Assembly: GCA_032622095.1 (NCBI GenBank)
Contig: CP136066.1
Span: forward strand, 145,481,559-145,545,558
DNA: 64,000 nt
Direction of reading: 5' to 3'
Source of the DNA: Siphonodentalium dalli
Taxonomy: Eukaryota > Mollusca > Scaphopoda > Gadilida > Siphonodentaliidae
The position numbers and the translations under genes are program-made. A model generated the notes under the pieces. The model was not told the DNA's origin and searched no databases. It saw only the letters and a program-made list of their open reading frames with translations. Positions 9,392-21,303 of the stretch are shown here, piece after piece (the stretch's first letter is position 1; each line of letters opens with the position of its first letter).

Positions 9392-10153
9392 CAAAGTGGT
9401 TCAGTTTTGTTTACTCGAGTAGACACAGTAATCAAATGTGATAGGAATGATCTGCCCGGTGGGATAACCCGGCATGCATAGTTGAGATGACCAAGAATCA
9501 CGAGAAGTTCGCGTTTTGTACATGTTGGCCTTTTCAGGAATGGTAAGATAAGAGATTTCAGACGTTCGCACTTATCTTCTGGTAAACGCACTTCCATGTT
9601 AACAGAATCTAAATACAATCCTAGGTACACAATGCACGTGGACGGACCCATTGTTTTGTGTTCGGCTAATGGAATATGTAGCTGCTGATCAAATTTTAAC
9701 CTAACCGGATCTCCCAAAAGTTAATATCACAAATAATGCGGATTGCATCATGAATACGAATATAGCACAGCGAATATTCCTCCTGGTCTATAAGATCATT
9801 AACACTTCAAACGGAAACATGATCATGCGGAGAACTTAGATCCACTATCAGCCGTTTTGTATTGGAATTTTTCCCAGTTGCCACGCACAGTGGGCTCACT
9901 ATATATGGAAAAATAGCGGCACATAAAAAAGGCCAATAACATAACCCTGCAACACTTCATGTGTAAGCAGTGCGGTCACTGCTGTTCTCCTCTGGAATAA
10001 CGTAGATTGGAAATTGCGGCACACATAGAAATGCGAAGGTAGACTCCGAACTGCACGAAGGCCACTTAACAGATAACACACAAGCACACGATCAGGATGC
10101 TCGGACACAAATAATTCCAATTGTGAAATTGATATCGGAGTGGACGCCACCAT
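9392..10153 (-). pseudogene. DIRS-like reverse transcriptase, core deleted
   Basis: Two RT segments remain. The N-terminal segment (9899-10153) has TPISISQLELFVSEHPDRVLV. It is followed, with a stop, by weaker matches to the fingers region (RLIVDLSSPHDHVS, near 9800-9860, then SVNDLIDQEEYSL). The C-terminal segment (9388-9717) has IVYLGLYLDSVNMEVRLPEDK and LLVILGHLNYACRVIPPGRS, the thumb and connection typical of DIRS RT. The palm with the catalytic aspartates is absent: sequence jumps from the fingers to the post-palm segment near 9720. A one-base insertion in the A run near 9410 shifts the frame just before the Harbinger element. Confidence 0.8.
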
Positions 10154-10181
10154 TTCAAGTCGAGTCGCACCATAAACAGGA

Positions 10182-10779
10182 CTACTGGCCAGTCATTTCC
10201 TTTGACCAATAGGGTGAACACAGAAATTTACGGGGTGGTTGCACAAACACTTGCCACACATGAAGAAATGGACACAATTTCCTGAAGCAGCCTCTTTCCC
10301 CATCGAAATTAAGACATATTTCCTTGCCATTATGAACACACCGAATTCGACGTTTCCTTTCTTTCGTGGGTGGTAGCTGTGCCCGGGTACCTGTGTCTGC
10401 TGCTGATCGTGGTGTGGCTGACTTAGACAGCAAATATAGGGGCAGAATTCTGAGTTGTGAGAGCTCTGGCTGCAGGATTTGCACTGGAGTCATTGCGTGA
10501 TATTGTGGTGAGATCGTTACCTACGCGTTGGTTTATATCAGCACCGTAATATGGACTAAGGAGCATGGCCAAATTAACATCCTTACCGGATAAAATGTTG
10601 TTCCTCACCAGCGGAGAAACATTATCCACATTACGGAAACTGTCGGGATGCATTCCCCGGGTGTCCAGTGTAGAGTGGTATGGCACCGACGGTTGAGTCT
10701 GTATTGTGGGTTCAGGTTGTGGCATATCGCCAACGAAATGTCCCCGAGGAGCGATTTGTCTCTGAATGTAAATATCCAT
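10182..10779 (-). pseudogene. DIRS-like gag with CCCH-type zinc finger
   Basis: Two overlapping frames (10423-10779, then 10182-10493) together resemble the gag of DIRS/Ngaro elements. The first half is Pro/Gln-rich and low in complexity. The second carries ICLNFDGERGCFRKLCPFLH, a C-x8-C-x4-C-x3-H finger with the expected aromatic spacing, probably for packaging element RNA. A frameshift separates the halves at about 10430-10490. The segment from 10836 to 11182 upstream is non-coding leader, with nothing further recognised. Confidence 0.7.
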
Positions 10780-11182
10780 ATGAAGTTTGGTGACGATCGG
10801 ATGTGGTCTGCATAGGGACCAGGGTTAGTCTCCACATGAACGGCAGTTACGCCACACCATCAAAATGAAACTTTCTCACACAAAAGGTAACAATCAAACT
10901 GACGCGGGTACGAGTTTACTATGAAGTGATGCGGGAAGAATGTAAGCAAACAACATGGTAGACTTCTCACAGAAACGCGATCCCCGCTGGCACATAATTA
11001 GGACGATAATTCAAAGAGATAAGGAACGCTGTTTGGGAGGCAAATGGTCTTCCCGTGTGGGAACCGTGCATGTCATTAGGTGACCTGGGTGATTGTGTTA
11101 GCTCTGTAATATAAAACTCTGAAAGTTACATGTACTTTCACCAAATTATATGACGATCTGTGTAAATATACTTGTGTCATGC

Positions 11183-11684
11183 TTAAAGGCACGTGCGGCC
11201 TTAATTGTCGAAAATATTCATATTTGTTCCAAACACCGTAAACAGAAAAACATTAAAACGCATACAGTTCCGTTCATATATACCATGACCATCGCGTAAA
11301 CAGCATGTTATCATAAAGACCTACTATATTTTACATAAGCAAGAGCCAGATTGTGTTACAGAAGACAGCACAATGCTACTGGCTAATCACACACAAATGG
11401 CATAAACGCTCTTTATTAGTTCCATATCAGGTATTCACCAACAACGAACGCTCTTTGTGTTTACCATCATAATATAAACAAACACCAGAAAAGTAACTTT
11501 CTATGCTTTTGTTTACATAACAATGGTCAAACATTTGACAATAACATACTGTTTATGCGATATTTCTTATTTGTATACGGACACAGTCTATCTACATTTT
11601 GATGTTCTTTCTGTTTGTGGCGGTTTTTGACGGGTGGAGATATTTTCACAGGATACCCACCGCCAAGGCCAACCGTGTCTTTAA
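11183..11684 (-). repeat. MITE-A copy 2, inverted relative to copy 1
   Basis: Bounded by TTAA at 11183-11186 and 11681-11684. It is the reverse complement of copy 1 with scattered substitutions. It abuts the gag-side end of the DIRS-like element, so the pair brackets the retroelement in inverted orientation. The region 11685-12046 beyond it is non-coding and nothing is recognised there. Confidence 0.75.
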
Positions 11685-12046
11685 GAGGAACTTCATGTAT
11701 ATTGATTTGGTGAACTGACAAAAAAAAAATCACATTTGACCCAAAATACGAGATGGGGAGCAAACTTGAGGCAAACAAAATTTGAGTTTGAATTTCGAAC
11801 AAGAATTTCTAATTTCAATTCAATTCGAAATTTGCCTATAGATGAAAATTCAGATTAAAATTCAAAGCTATCCATCGAGTAATTTCTCGACACCGAGCGT
11901 TAGTATGCTGGGTTCTCTTATGGAAAGTATCAGACATAACAATTGTCAGTTCGCTCCAGCTCCCTTAAGCATCACCCTCGCTTAAATAGTGGACTTCAAT
12001 CTAACTTCACGCGAATCTCCACCGAATTTCGAACTTCGATCTAACT

Positions 12047-12960
12047 TCACGAACCTATATTGCATTGGGTATCGTTTTTTTCCATTGATATGTGATTTTT
12101 GACGGTGCGATTTTTATCAAGAATAATTCCGAGGAATTGCATGGATTGAACTGGTCTAATGTATTCAATTCGTGTTAGTGGCTCAATTTTCAATTTTATT
12201 TTGAGACTATTCCATTTGATGTCATTATTAGTTGGGTGTAATAACACGTACTTACCTTTTGTTATACTGATAGCCAATTTATTGCTACAACATAAATTTT
12301 GAACTTTTTCAATTCTGAATTTACACGTTTTTTTTCCAATTTGGTGGTGGTCATTTCCCGAGATATGGAGGGTTGTGTCGTCTGCGAATTAAACTATTTT
12401 CAAACACGTGTTATAATTGGGCATATTGTTGACGTACAGTATATAAGGAAATGTATCGGTCCTGAAATGCATCCTTGAGGCACCCCACAGCTAATATTGA
12501 GCATAGTTTCTTTTTCATGTTCGATTTCAGCATATTGCTGCCTTCCCTATAAGTAACTCCTGAACCAATTCGTGGTTATGCTTCTAATAATGGTCAAGCT
12601 TTTGGATGAGTTTGTCATGACTGATAGAAACCTTTTGACAGCTCAATAAAGGTCGCTAATGTAGAGTATGGTGTCCATTGTGTCGTTATTCTCAACACTA
12701 TGATGTAATAGATGAGGTATAATGGGTGGGTCGTTGGGTGGTTTTCTCTAAATCCAAATTGTTTTTTGTGTAGAATATCAAATTTTGTTAAGCAAGAGTT
12801 TAAACGTTTTACCATAAGTTTTTCCGTAAGTTTAGAGAAAGCGGGAAGAATACTAAATGGTCTATAATGTTCAATATTTTTCCGGCACCATTTTTTTTAT
12901 TTTGGTACTACATTTTCTTTGTTTGAAACATAAATTTATTATGTATGGAAGCGCGTTCGT
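12047..12960 (-). pseudogene. LINE-B reverse transcriptase relic (CR1/L2-like)
   Basis: Fragments of a LINE RT are scattered over several frames with many stops. Recognisable pieces are FDILHKKQFGFRENHPTTHPL, FIELSKGF (motif A, Asp lost), SCGVPQG (motif B) and, near 12050-12280, GKYVLLHPTNNDIKWNSL with FLGIILDKN. The same pieces occur in the same order in LINE-C on the other strand at 16.2-18.9 kb, so both belong to one family. LINE-B is the older and more eroded copy. It lacks both ends. Confidence 0.75.
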
Positions 12961-12989
12961 ATGGGGCGCCGTTATTTTATTTATTCTCT

Positions 12990-13810
12990 ATTTTTACATC
13001 TGTTTATATCTTCTAGTGATTTAGAGATATATCCTAATGATTTAAAATATATCTGTTTGTGATTGGAAGTTATCTCTAAATTGACATGGTCGAGGAGATA
13101 TATCTTAATTCAATTAACAGATATCTCCAAATCATTAAGATATATCTTCTCGTGAATTAACATATATCTCCAATGCATTAGCAGATATCTGTTAATTCAT
13201 TTGCAGATACATGTATCACTAAATGGCATGATTGAGAGATATCTCTTAATTAAATTAACATATATCTGCTAGTGGTTTAGATATATCTGTTAATTTACGA
13301 GAAGATATCTCTTAATCATTTGGAGATATATGTTAATACTGCTGAATATAGAGAAACTAAACTAAACAAGACAAATTAGGAGATATCTCAAATTCGACAG
13401 TATTAACAGATATCTCCGCGTGAATTAACATATATCTCAAAATGATTTAGAGATATATGTTAGCTGTATTAAGAGATATCTCTAAACCATACATATTTAC
13501 AGATATCTTCAAATGAATTGACAGGTATATGTTAATGATTTGCACATCTGCTAGCTGAATTAACATATATTTGTAAATCATGTAGATTTGGAGGTAGCTG
13601 ATGGTGATTTAGAGATATATCATAACGAGTCAGCATATATCTGCTAGTGATTTAGAGGCATCTCCATATTCATATGGAGATATCGCCTTACCAATTGGAG
13701 ATATCTTCATAATAATTGGAGACATCTCCAAATTAATTGAAGTTATCTCCAAATGAATTGGAGATATCTGTAAAATAATTGAATATATCTGTAAATAGGG
13801 GATAAATAGA
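12990..13810. repeat. Degenerate array of GATATC/GATATATC palindromes
   Basis: About 800 bp in which a 10-12-bp palindromic core (AGATATATCT, GAGATATCTC and close variants) recurs roughly every 19-26 bases. The spacers are of the type AAATNATT, TTAATTNA or TGNTTTAG. Neighbouring units often read as inverted copies of each other because core and spacer are both near-palindromic. The borders are sharp: ordinary sequence ends near TTTTTACATCTG at the left, and the last unit is followed by GTAAATAGGGGATAAATAG. There is no open frame. It interrupts nothing that I can identify. Confidence 0.85.
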
Positions 13811-16239
13811 GGAACGGTGCCACATATGCGTTTGCTGTTCCATTGATAGTCCTTCTCATTAGCTTCATTGATTTTTTATTTGATAGTTTGGTGCATGTGT
13901 ATACAATCTCGGACACTGATTATTCGGAAAGGAAAATGTTCTTTTGGTTTTGTTTTGTCATACATGTGTAGTCAAATGGTTGAATATCCTGGTACTCTGA
14001 TATATTGTAGCGAAATATTCCTTAAATTATCCCGGATCAGAACCAAACTTCATATGGATCTTCGAGGTGACCTCTAGATGGGAGCCTCCTATGTTGACAG
14101 AAATTCGTTAAAAACATGGCCACCGGCAGCCGTCTTGTATTTCAAATTTGAATCCATCGACACAACCTGCAGCTCTCATTGTTGGATAATTGTTTTGAAA
14201 ATGTACAGGCATGTTTAGGATCACGTCTAGATGGGAGCTATCGAATTTGAACAATTTTCGATTAAAAATATGACCGCTGGCAGATATCTTCGATTTTACT
14301 CTTTGCATGACTAAATCCTTTGGCACAAACTACAGACCACACCCCTCATCCGATTGAAACCAAACTTTTTGGTGACCTATAGATGGGCGCCATCAAAATT
14401 TTTCGAATTTCATTGAAAACCATGACCGCCAGCAGCCATCTTGTATTTTACTTTATATACATCTCCTCATGTTGACATCTAGTATTACTTAGACAGTTAA
14501 AGATATATCATGGACTTATTCGGGTGCATGCAACTGACAAGTTAGTACTCAGGCGCTATGCCAATCTGGGGAATGTAGCATTCTACTAACGTCCCCGAAA
14601 ATTTGAAAGAAATCGGCCATACCACTCCACAGAAAACATCGTCTGAACTACGCTCTATTGTAAATATTTACATCTCGATTCGAGACGCAACTATCGGCGA
14701 TAAATTGACACATATGATTTCGCCACCGATCGTCATTGCATTTAATTAATATATAAGAATCAAGGTGTGTATAGTTATTTTGGATTACTATTTGTAAAAA
14801 ATAACGACTTTGAGCAAGATTATGCTTTAGTTCTATCCTATCAACCTACTGGAGTGTTTCACATCACTTTAAACTTTCCGCATTCCTAATCGCTCTATTG
14901 ACTGCAACACATGAAATTATCCCCATCCAAGTTGAGCTACAGTGGCATTGACACTTTCATGTTTCATCGAGAAATGAGTTGTGGTAATGGTTTTTGCTCT
15001 TCCTTTTCACTTTTAGTTTGGTACTTTGTGGTGTCTTCAGATCTATTTTCGTGGATATTTTGTAAACAATATGTTTTTGGAAAAAGGCATAGGGCCTACA
15101 GAGTTTGGAAATCCATGTTTCCGTTTTTTACGACCATCTTGGATTTTTTTTAAATGGCCGCCAAAAACATAAGCTTAACTTGGTTTTCCATTGTTTGGAA
15201 AATTATATGGATACACATACTCCAATAAGGGATACTAATCAATTGTAAATGCACCACTGATTGAGTTCTGATGGACTTGTAACATTTTCACATAACAGCG
15301 GCTCAAAAATGTTGAAAAAGTTATCAAAATTCTGGTTTTGTCCCAAAATGCACCAGCCAAGTGTCACGACACTCAGCGTGATGGCTCAAATTCATACTAT
15401 CAGTCCAGTGGATTAACACAAAATCGTGACTGTTCGGACTTAAGAGTGAAACTTGGGACACATGTTCTTTGAATCAAGCGAAATCCTTTCTGGTGGGGGT
15501 TCCCGGACAACCTGATACTATGTTAAGCCGCAAATCTGATTTCCATGCCAACGGTATATAGAACATTGGAGAAACAGAAAATATCTGTTTCTGTGAAACT
15601 AATTTTATTGTTTGATATTAGTTTGCATGTTGGTAGTGTAAGTGGTTGGCCACTTACTGATCTAAACTGCAAGAGACAGCGTGTTAACGGTTACCAAGTA
15701 AGGTCAAAGTCATTTGATAAAATGATTATTTGGGACAGGTAATTCTACGTACTGAAATTTCATATTGTGTTTGTTCAGCTGCCTAAATATAGAGCCGTAT
15801 ATGACCAACAATGTGGAAAGTTAACATATTTGGAGTTATAAACATACATTTATATTCCATATATAATCCTTTTTAACTCATTGTAATGAAGCATGTATGA
15901 GTTATGTATTTGTTTGAAGTTTAAATATGGGAATACTAAATCAATGTGACTAAATAAATTTCCGTACTGGCAACAACCTCATGTGGACGACCCCGTTGTT
16001 TAAAATAATTGGACTGTAGTTCGGTGTGGCACCACAGTACAAATTATAGGAATTCAATTTGCAGAACCAAGTGTTCAGTGTTAAATAGTATCTAAATAAA
16101 CAATTTACTATCGGTCTCAACTATTTTGTTTCTGTTGTGTGAGATATAAATTAGAGCACAACCGAGTCAGAAACTTATCACATGGAGTCCGGATTTCTCC
16201 CCTCGAATGGAATTCTATGGTACAGTACAGTATAAATAT
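13811..16239. other. Non-coding stretch with diverged ~190-bp repeat units
   Basis: From about 14030 to 14480 there are two to three diverged copies of a unit with the landmarks ACCAAACTTCAT, GACCTCTAGATGGGAGC, CATGGCCACCGGCAGCC and a final TCTAGTATTACTTAGA. The same family recurs at 24880-26130. The rest, 14481-16239, has no recognisable gene or element. Open frames there are short and without family features. Confidence 0.55.
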
Positions 16240-18865
16240 ATAAAGCGCGAATGGATGACACATGGACTAATCAAATCCTTTATTACTAAGCAAGAATTAT
16301 TATACTCTAATAAACTGAAGGCACCTTCAGAAAAGAAAAAAAAACTATTTAAATTATCGTCAATTATACAATACACTAATAAGGAAATGTAAAAATAATT
16401 ATTATTGCGATAGTCTAGAAAAATTTAGAATGATATAAAAAACACATGGAAAATTCTTTAAAATGCCATCAATAAAAATAAAAAATCATGCAACTACCCT
16501 CAGACATTTAATGATAACGATACAGAGCTATCTGACCCGAACATAATAGCCGAAAAATTCAACGACTACTTTTCAACAATCGGTCGAAACACCAGCAACT
16601 CTATACACACTGGAAATGACGCAAATTTCACTGATTATCTTCGAAATAGGCGAACAAACGAATTTGAAATCGAACCTACATCGATACAAGAAATAGTATT
16701 GACATGTTATACTATGAAAGGGAAAATGAGCAAAGATTACAACGGCATATCGACCGAACTTATGAAAGAGAGTATCTTCATAATAGCCCCACCACTTAAG
16801 CATATATTTAATCTATCGTTTGAACAGGGAATATTCCCACTGAAAATGAAAATTACCAAAGTAGTCCCCATTCCTAAAATAAATAACTCTAAGGAAATAA
16901 CAAACTATAGCCCAATCAGTATCATGCCATCGTTCTCTAAACTACTTGAAAAAATTATGCAAAAACGATCAGTAGACTTTCTAAATGAACATGAAATCTT
17001 GTATAAACACCAATATGGATTTAGATCAAATCACTCAACATTTCATCCGATTATGCACCTTCTAGACCATCTCGTTAAAAATAATGATACACCGACACGG
17101 GATTCCACCTTATCTGTATTTATTGATTTATCTAAAGCATTCGATACGATCGACCAGGACATACTGATATCGAAACTTGACCACTATGGCATCAGGGGTG
17201 TAGCAATGCCATGGTTCCATAGTTATTTTAATGAGAGGAGACAATACGTTGAATATAGTGGAAGTACTTCTAACCTTATGAATACTTCCTGTGGAGTCCC
17301 ACAAGACTCAATTCTTGGGCCGATTATTTTTTTAATATACGTGAATGATATGGTAAATTCTACAACAATGGACGTTTTATCGTATGCCGATGGCACTACA
17401 CTATTCACAAGCGGTAAAGATGGCGAACTAGTACAAAGTTATGTCAACAATGAATTAGCCAATGTATTTGAGCTGCTGTAATAAACTATCAATTAATATT
17501 AATAAAAGTAATTATATGCTTTTACACCCCCAAAACAATGACAACAAATGGAATACTTTGACATTAAAGCTAAATAACATTCAATTGAACCGGATAGGGA
17601 ATCTTGGGCGTGAATCCTCGACACGATTTCTAGGGATCCACATTGATGAGAACTTGACATTCAAAAAGCACATATCCATAAGCTGCTCCAAAATATCACA
17701 TGCAATCTATCGCATCAATAAGGTGAAACACTTTTTCCCAAGTAAATCTTTGAAAACATTGTACTATGCACTGATTCAAAGCCACTTAGTTTATGGTATC
17801 CAAATATGGGGTCATGTTCCAGAAGTCAAGAAAATATTCCTATTACAAAAACGAGCATTGCGTATACTATGCAATACGAAGTACAGGAGTCACACAGATC
17901 CACTCTTTAAAAGAGAGTAAATCTTGAAAATATATGACTTACACACTCTCAATTCCTCAATTTTCATGCATGACTGGGGTTATAATCGCCTGCCCACGTC
18001 TTTTGGAATGATGTACAACAAACGAGCAAAATCAACACCTAGACACCCGAATCCCGTACTATTAGAACTACCTAGAACTGACTGGTCAGGAAAACTACCA
18101 CACCACGCCTTCCCCACAACATGGAACAATATGGAAAAAGACTATACATCTTGCCAAAGCAGGCACACATTGAAGAAGCGTTTACAGATAGCCATGCTGA
18201 GAAATTACCCAGAAAATGTACGATGTAAAAACAAAGGATGTCCCGACTGTGCTCTTAAATAATACGAACATTCATTGTATTCTTCACACCGTTGTTCACA
18301 CTATCGCATTCTCGTTCCTAAAAATGCCCATATACTACCATACATCATAATACTACCGTACATCATTACGATTTCTCTAACAATGACTATGACCCTATAT
18401 TACTAGACATACATATAAACATTAGATATATGTACTGTTAATTTGAATTATCCCTAAACCTTACTCAACAACAAGATTTTCCGGCGATCTATATAGATTC
18501 CTCTTATATTTACTAAACTGAAGATGGCGTTATCTCTCGCGTAAATCCGTTGTAAAAAAAAAAAAATTTGTTCTTAAAATACCTGGATTGTCTCACAACC
18601 ACACCCATACTTGTTTGTGATATGCCCTGAATACTAGGTTCTAGATACTTTTATATGTATATGATATAGTCTGTACGTGTGCGTGGATATGAAATACAAG
18701 CCATCGATTCAATTATTTATAGTGATACTTGTTTTAGGGGGGTAGCAGGAAGACAGCCCGATAGGGCTAGGCTTACCCCCAACAATATACAACATTACCT
18801 TTTATGTGTTACTGCCATTGTATTATTCATGTGTATATTGTAAAATATTGTAAATAAATTATCCT
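16240..18865 (+). mobile_element. LINE-C: 5'-truncated CR1/L2-like retrotransposon
   Basis: The insertion begins inside ORF2 just upstream of the RT (REWMTHGLIKS at about 16246, a segment that normally follows the endonuclease). The endonuclease and ORF1 are missing, which is the usual 5' truncation. After the RT and C-terminal region (to 18262) a 3' UTR of about 600 bp follows. It includes a structured GC-rich element (GACAGCCCGATAGGGCTAGGC at 18753-18773) and ends in ATTGTAAATAAATTATCC at about 18865, as in CR1-type tails. An A-run at 18554-18566 lies in the UTR. Confidence 0.8.
16246..18262 (+). pseudogene. LINE-C reverse transcriptase with broken active site
   Basis: The RT has QYGFRSNHSTFHPIMHL, FIDLSKAFDTIDQDIL (motif A intact), SCGVPQDSILGP (motif B, the usual GVPQGS changed to GVPQDS) and LSYADGTTLF (motif C, the second catalytic Asp replaced by Gly). 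A stop at 17479-17481 is followed by continuation in another frame (17462-17920: KLSININKSNYMLLHPQNND, then FLGIHIDENLTFKKHI, then the HLVYGIQIWG thumb motif). An in-frame stop at 17918-17920 precedes the tail (17924-18262). Upstream frames (16207-16392 and 16500-16700) are also shifted. The enzyme cannot work. Confidence 0.85.
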
Positions 18866-18879
18866 ACTCCTTGTTCTAT

Positions 18880-19498
18880 TGATTCGTGAAACTTTCGTCT
18901 TCAGTGGAATCAATTGGGGCCGCAAAAGTCTCGGAAATATGTCATGCACTAATTGATAGCTGCTGCGTGGTGCGAGAGATGAGGGCTGGGAACCCACGAA
19001 AGAGTTTGTTCGAATAACAAAACACTGCATGTTAACCATTTCTGTCCAATTGGTACTCATCACATGACAGTCAAGGCTTACGATACTCGTTCAACTTACA
19101 CTGGAATGCCATGCATTCATGTAAAACACACTCATAACCACTTTATTGCGAGATTCGTTTCTATGAGCAAAGGCTCGAGTCAGAACTATATCTCATATTG
19201 ATTCCCGAATGCTTCCCGAGAAAGCTGTTGAGCGGTGCCTCTTGTTCTATTCAGCCGAGAAACTCCCGTCCTCATTGGAATCAATTGTGGGGCTTAAAAG
19301 TCTTGAGAACACGCGACTTGGTATGTAGGTTCGACCATCTAGTTTCCTAATAAACCTGACTTGCTTCTTGTGCTATTCAGACTTGGTATGTAGGTTCGAC
19401 CATCTAGTTTCCTAATAAATCTATCGTGCTTCTTGTGCTATTCAGACAAGAAACTCCCGCCAGTATGATCAATTGGGGGCTTAAAAGATTTGCTAGCT
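18880..19498. repeat. Diverged repeat units with an exact-type 63-bp tandem duplication
   Basis: Landmarks CTTGTTCTATT, GAAACT(T/C)(T/C)CGTC, GGAATCAATTG and AAAAGTCT occur at 18870-18935 and again at 19235-19305, with a third partial copy at 19428-19490. Inside, a segment beginning ACTTGGTATGTAGGTTCGAC is tandemly duplicated (about 19318-19380 and 19381-19443) with only a few differences, a recent local duplication. Confidence 0.7.
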
Positions 19499-20010
19499 GC
19501 TGACGCACAACTAGATCATGCCATGAATCTCTTCTATGGCTAACGCCCGTAGAGATCATATTCAACCAGTACAAAAGCTGGGAATTTTTGAAGTTTTGAC
19601 AGGGAACCTTATAATATCGAAAAAATAACACAGGGAATATATTTCTTTGTTATTATCTATTTCCTAATAATGTACTTCACTGTATGTGAAGGTCCCAACT
19701 CGCAATTTCAGGATTTAAGTGACTGAGCGATTTTGCTTTGCGTTCCTGACAATTATGGATTTTTTCCTGGGTAATTAATTGAATGTTTATTGCGATATCG
19801 GCTCACAAAAGTCACAGAAATGCATGCAATTTGGAGTTGGGACACTCACCTATACAATGAAGTACATTATTGAGGAACAGAAAATAACTAATAAATATAT
19901 TCCCCGCGCTACTTTTTCGACTTTGTAAGGTTCCCATGTTTTGTATTGGTGGAATATGATCTCTACGGGCGTTAGCCATAGTAGAGATTCATGGCATGAT
20001 CTATAACGCA
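19499..20010. repeat. Fold-back element with ~180-bp inverted arms
   Basis: The left arm, about 19500-19695 (landmarks TAGATCATGCCATGAATCTC, GGCTAACGCCCGTAGAGATC, AATAATGTACTTCA), is repeated in inverted orientation at about 19835-20010. The arms are clearly homologous but diverged by small indels. The 140-bp centre is unrelated sequence. No coding capacity and no clear target duplication. Confidence 0.75.
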
Positions 20011-20265
20011 CAACATTATTTGGAAATTAGAACATGAGACACCACTAACCACAATTGAATCGTTTAAGAAGATGTTCACATATACCTTACTCGTATTTAA
20101 ATTAGCGCAGTATTATTTTTCGCTCAGTTTTAAATTCGCGCACTTTGAATTCACACATCACGATGCTCGACTTCAAAATTGAGAATTTGTTTCGTAAATA
20201 TCATGTTTCAAATTGCAGTCGGTAACGGTTTTTAACCCCTCCCGAAGTTAACTGTTATTGAAAGA

Positions 20266-20600
20266 TACGCAATCTGATTTAGTGATCCTAAATTACTATT
20301 TCTTCGGCTTCTGGGGTAACAAATATTTGAATTGAGTCGAGGAACCCACCCATCAACGCTCAGGGTTTTCATATTTAGATTTTTAAATCTGTTATTTTTC
20401 ACTGCCTGGAATATTTGGCGGCCTGGCAAAAAATCCGCTGACATATTCCAGAAATAGTACATACGTGCGCGGATATTGTTACAAGAGGTCACGCGAGGTC
20501 CCGGCTCAATGCAACAGTGTATAATAGTGACGATCGTAAATTAATTTCGGAATATGACACGATGAAAAGTATCGGCAACAACAACAATACGGTATCTTGT
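20266..20600 (+). repeat. R1 repeat, partial copy
   Basis: Landmarks AAATTACTATTTCTTCGGCT, GGAACCCACCCATCAACGCT, TTATTTTTCACTGCCTGGAA and TTTGGCGGCCTGGCAAA also occur in the 50330, 51515 and 61030 copies. The full-length family appears to be bounded by TTAAAGGTACTCAATCCGATC and its inverse (seen at 51511-51535 and 61320-61345), suggesting a TTAA-flanked MITE. This copy has eroded ends. Confidence 0.65.
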
Positions 20601-20816
20601 GATAGTAACCGTTGACGTGCGGATATATAACTATACTTATTTACGAATCGGTAATCATGTTTTATTCATGCCAATGTACATGTTATATGGAACCATATTA
20701 TGTGTTCACATTTATGATAACACGTGTTGGGGAATTACAATTTGAACTAGGAGTCACCGTGGAAATTGTAAACCACACTCGCTCATCGCCAAACTGCCAA
20801 GAAAATCCTTTATTGT

Positions 20817-20890
20817 ACAGGGGGGGGGGGGTCGGAAAAAAATACAGGATACAAGGACCGGGTGGGTGGGTGTCTCCGAGCCCGGAATGC
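20817..20890. repeat. G-tract repeat (GGGTGGGTG/GGAAAAAA family)
   Basis: A run of eleven G (20820-20830), then TCGGAAAAAAA, then GGGTGGGTGGGTGTC. The same combination of a long G or C run, GGAAAAAA and GGGTGGGTGTC recurs at 23500-23600, 28290-28400 (and its copies near 35800 and 47700) and 48755-48905. Confidence 0.6.
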
Positions 20891-21170
20891 AGATTTTTTC
20901 TGATGTCATGCAATTTTTTTCCAAAATCATTTCTAAGACAAATTACAGCTTCAAAATGAATTGAAACAATCAGATTCATATAGTAGTGCATGATATAGCC
21001 CTATACAAGTGAGGGGGGCTCTATATTTTAATTTTTTGTCCATAATTTCTCCATTTAACAGTTGAAACCATGGGGTGGGTCCGGTTTTGGTCCAGGAAAA
21101 AAATTGTTTATCATGGCTTTTTAAACTTATTATACAGAGGTTACCTTAGACGCTAAGCTTACCTGCGTTT

Positions 21171-21303
21171 TTTGAGTGAATACCGGAAGTATCTCATGAG
21201 TGGTCATAGTGAGATACTGGAATCATCACGAGTGGCCTTTAGGCCATGACCACGAGTGATGATTCCAGTATCTCACTGTGATCGGTAATTCCGATATTCA
21301 CTA
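21171..21303. repeat. Fold-back hairpin of the CACTCGTGG family
   Basis: Arms of roughly 60 bases pair around 21240. The inner arms start GTGAGATACTGGAATCATCA and read identically from both sides for about 22 bases, with a short GGCCTTTAGGCC centre. The outer part (GTGAATA...CGGAA) also pairs, less perfectly. The central CACGAGTGG words are shared with the hairpin at 40960-41105. Confidence 0.8.

Larger units (their letters stand above)
532..11182 (-). mobile_element. DIRS-like tyrosine-recombinase retroelement, decayed and twice interrupted
   Basis: Read on the minus strand, the order is a gag-like zinc-finger frame (10182-10779), reverse transcriptase (9392-10153), RNase H (8190-8658) and tyrosine recombinase (8190-7651, then 1347-763). 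This is the gene order of DIRS/Ngaro-type retroelements. A LINE (about 1348-7650) splits the recombinase, and a PIF/Harbinger element (8665-9388) sits between RT and RNase H. Frameshifts and an internal RT deletion make it dead. Without the insertions the body is about 3.6 kb, short for the group and consistent with the missing RT core. Inverted MITE-A copies abut both ends. The 532-762 segment is non-coding and contains a short hairpin near 596-622. Confidence 0.85.
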
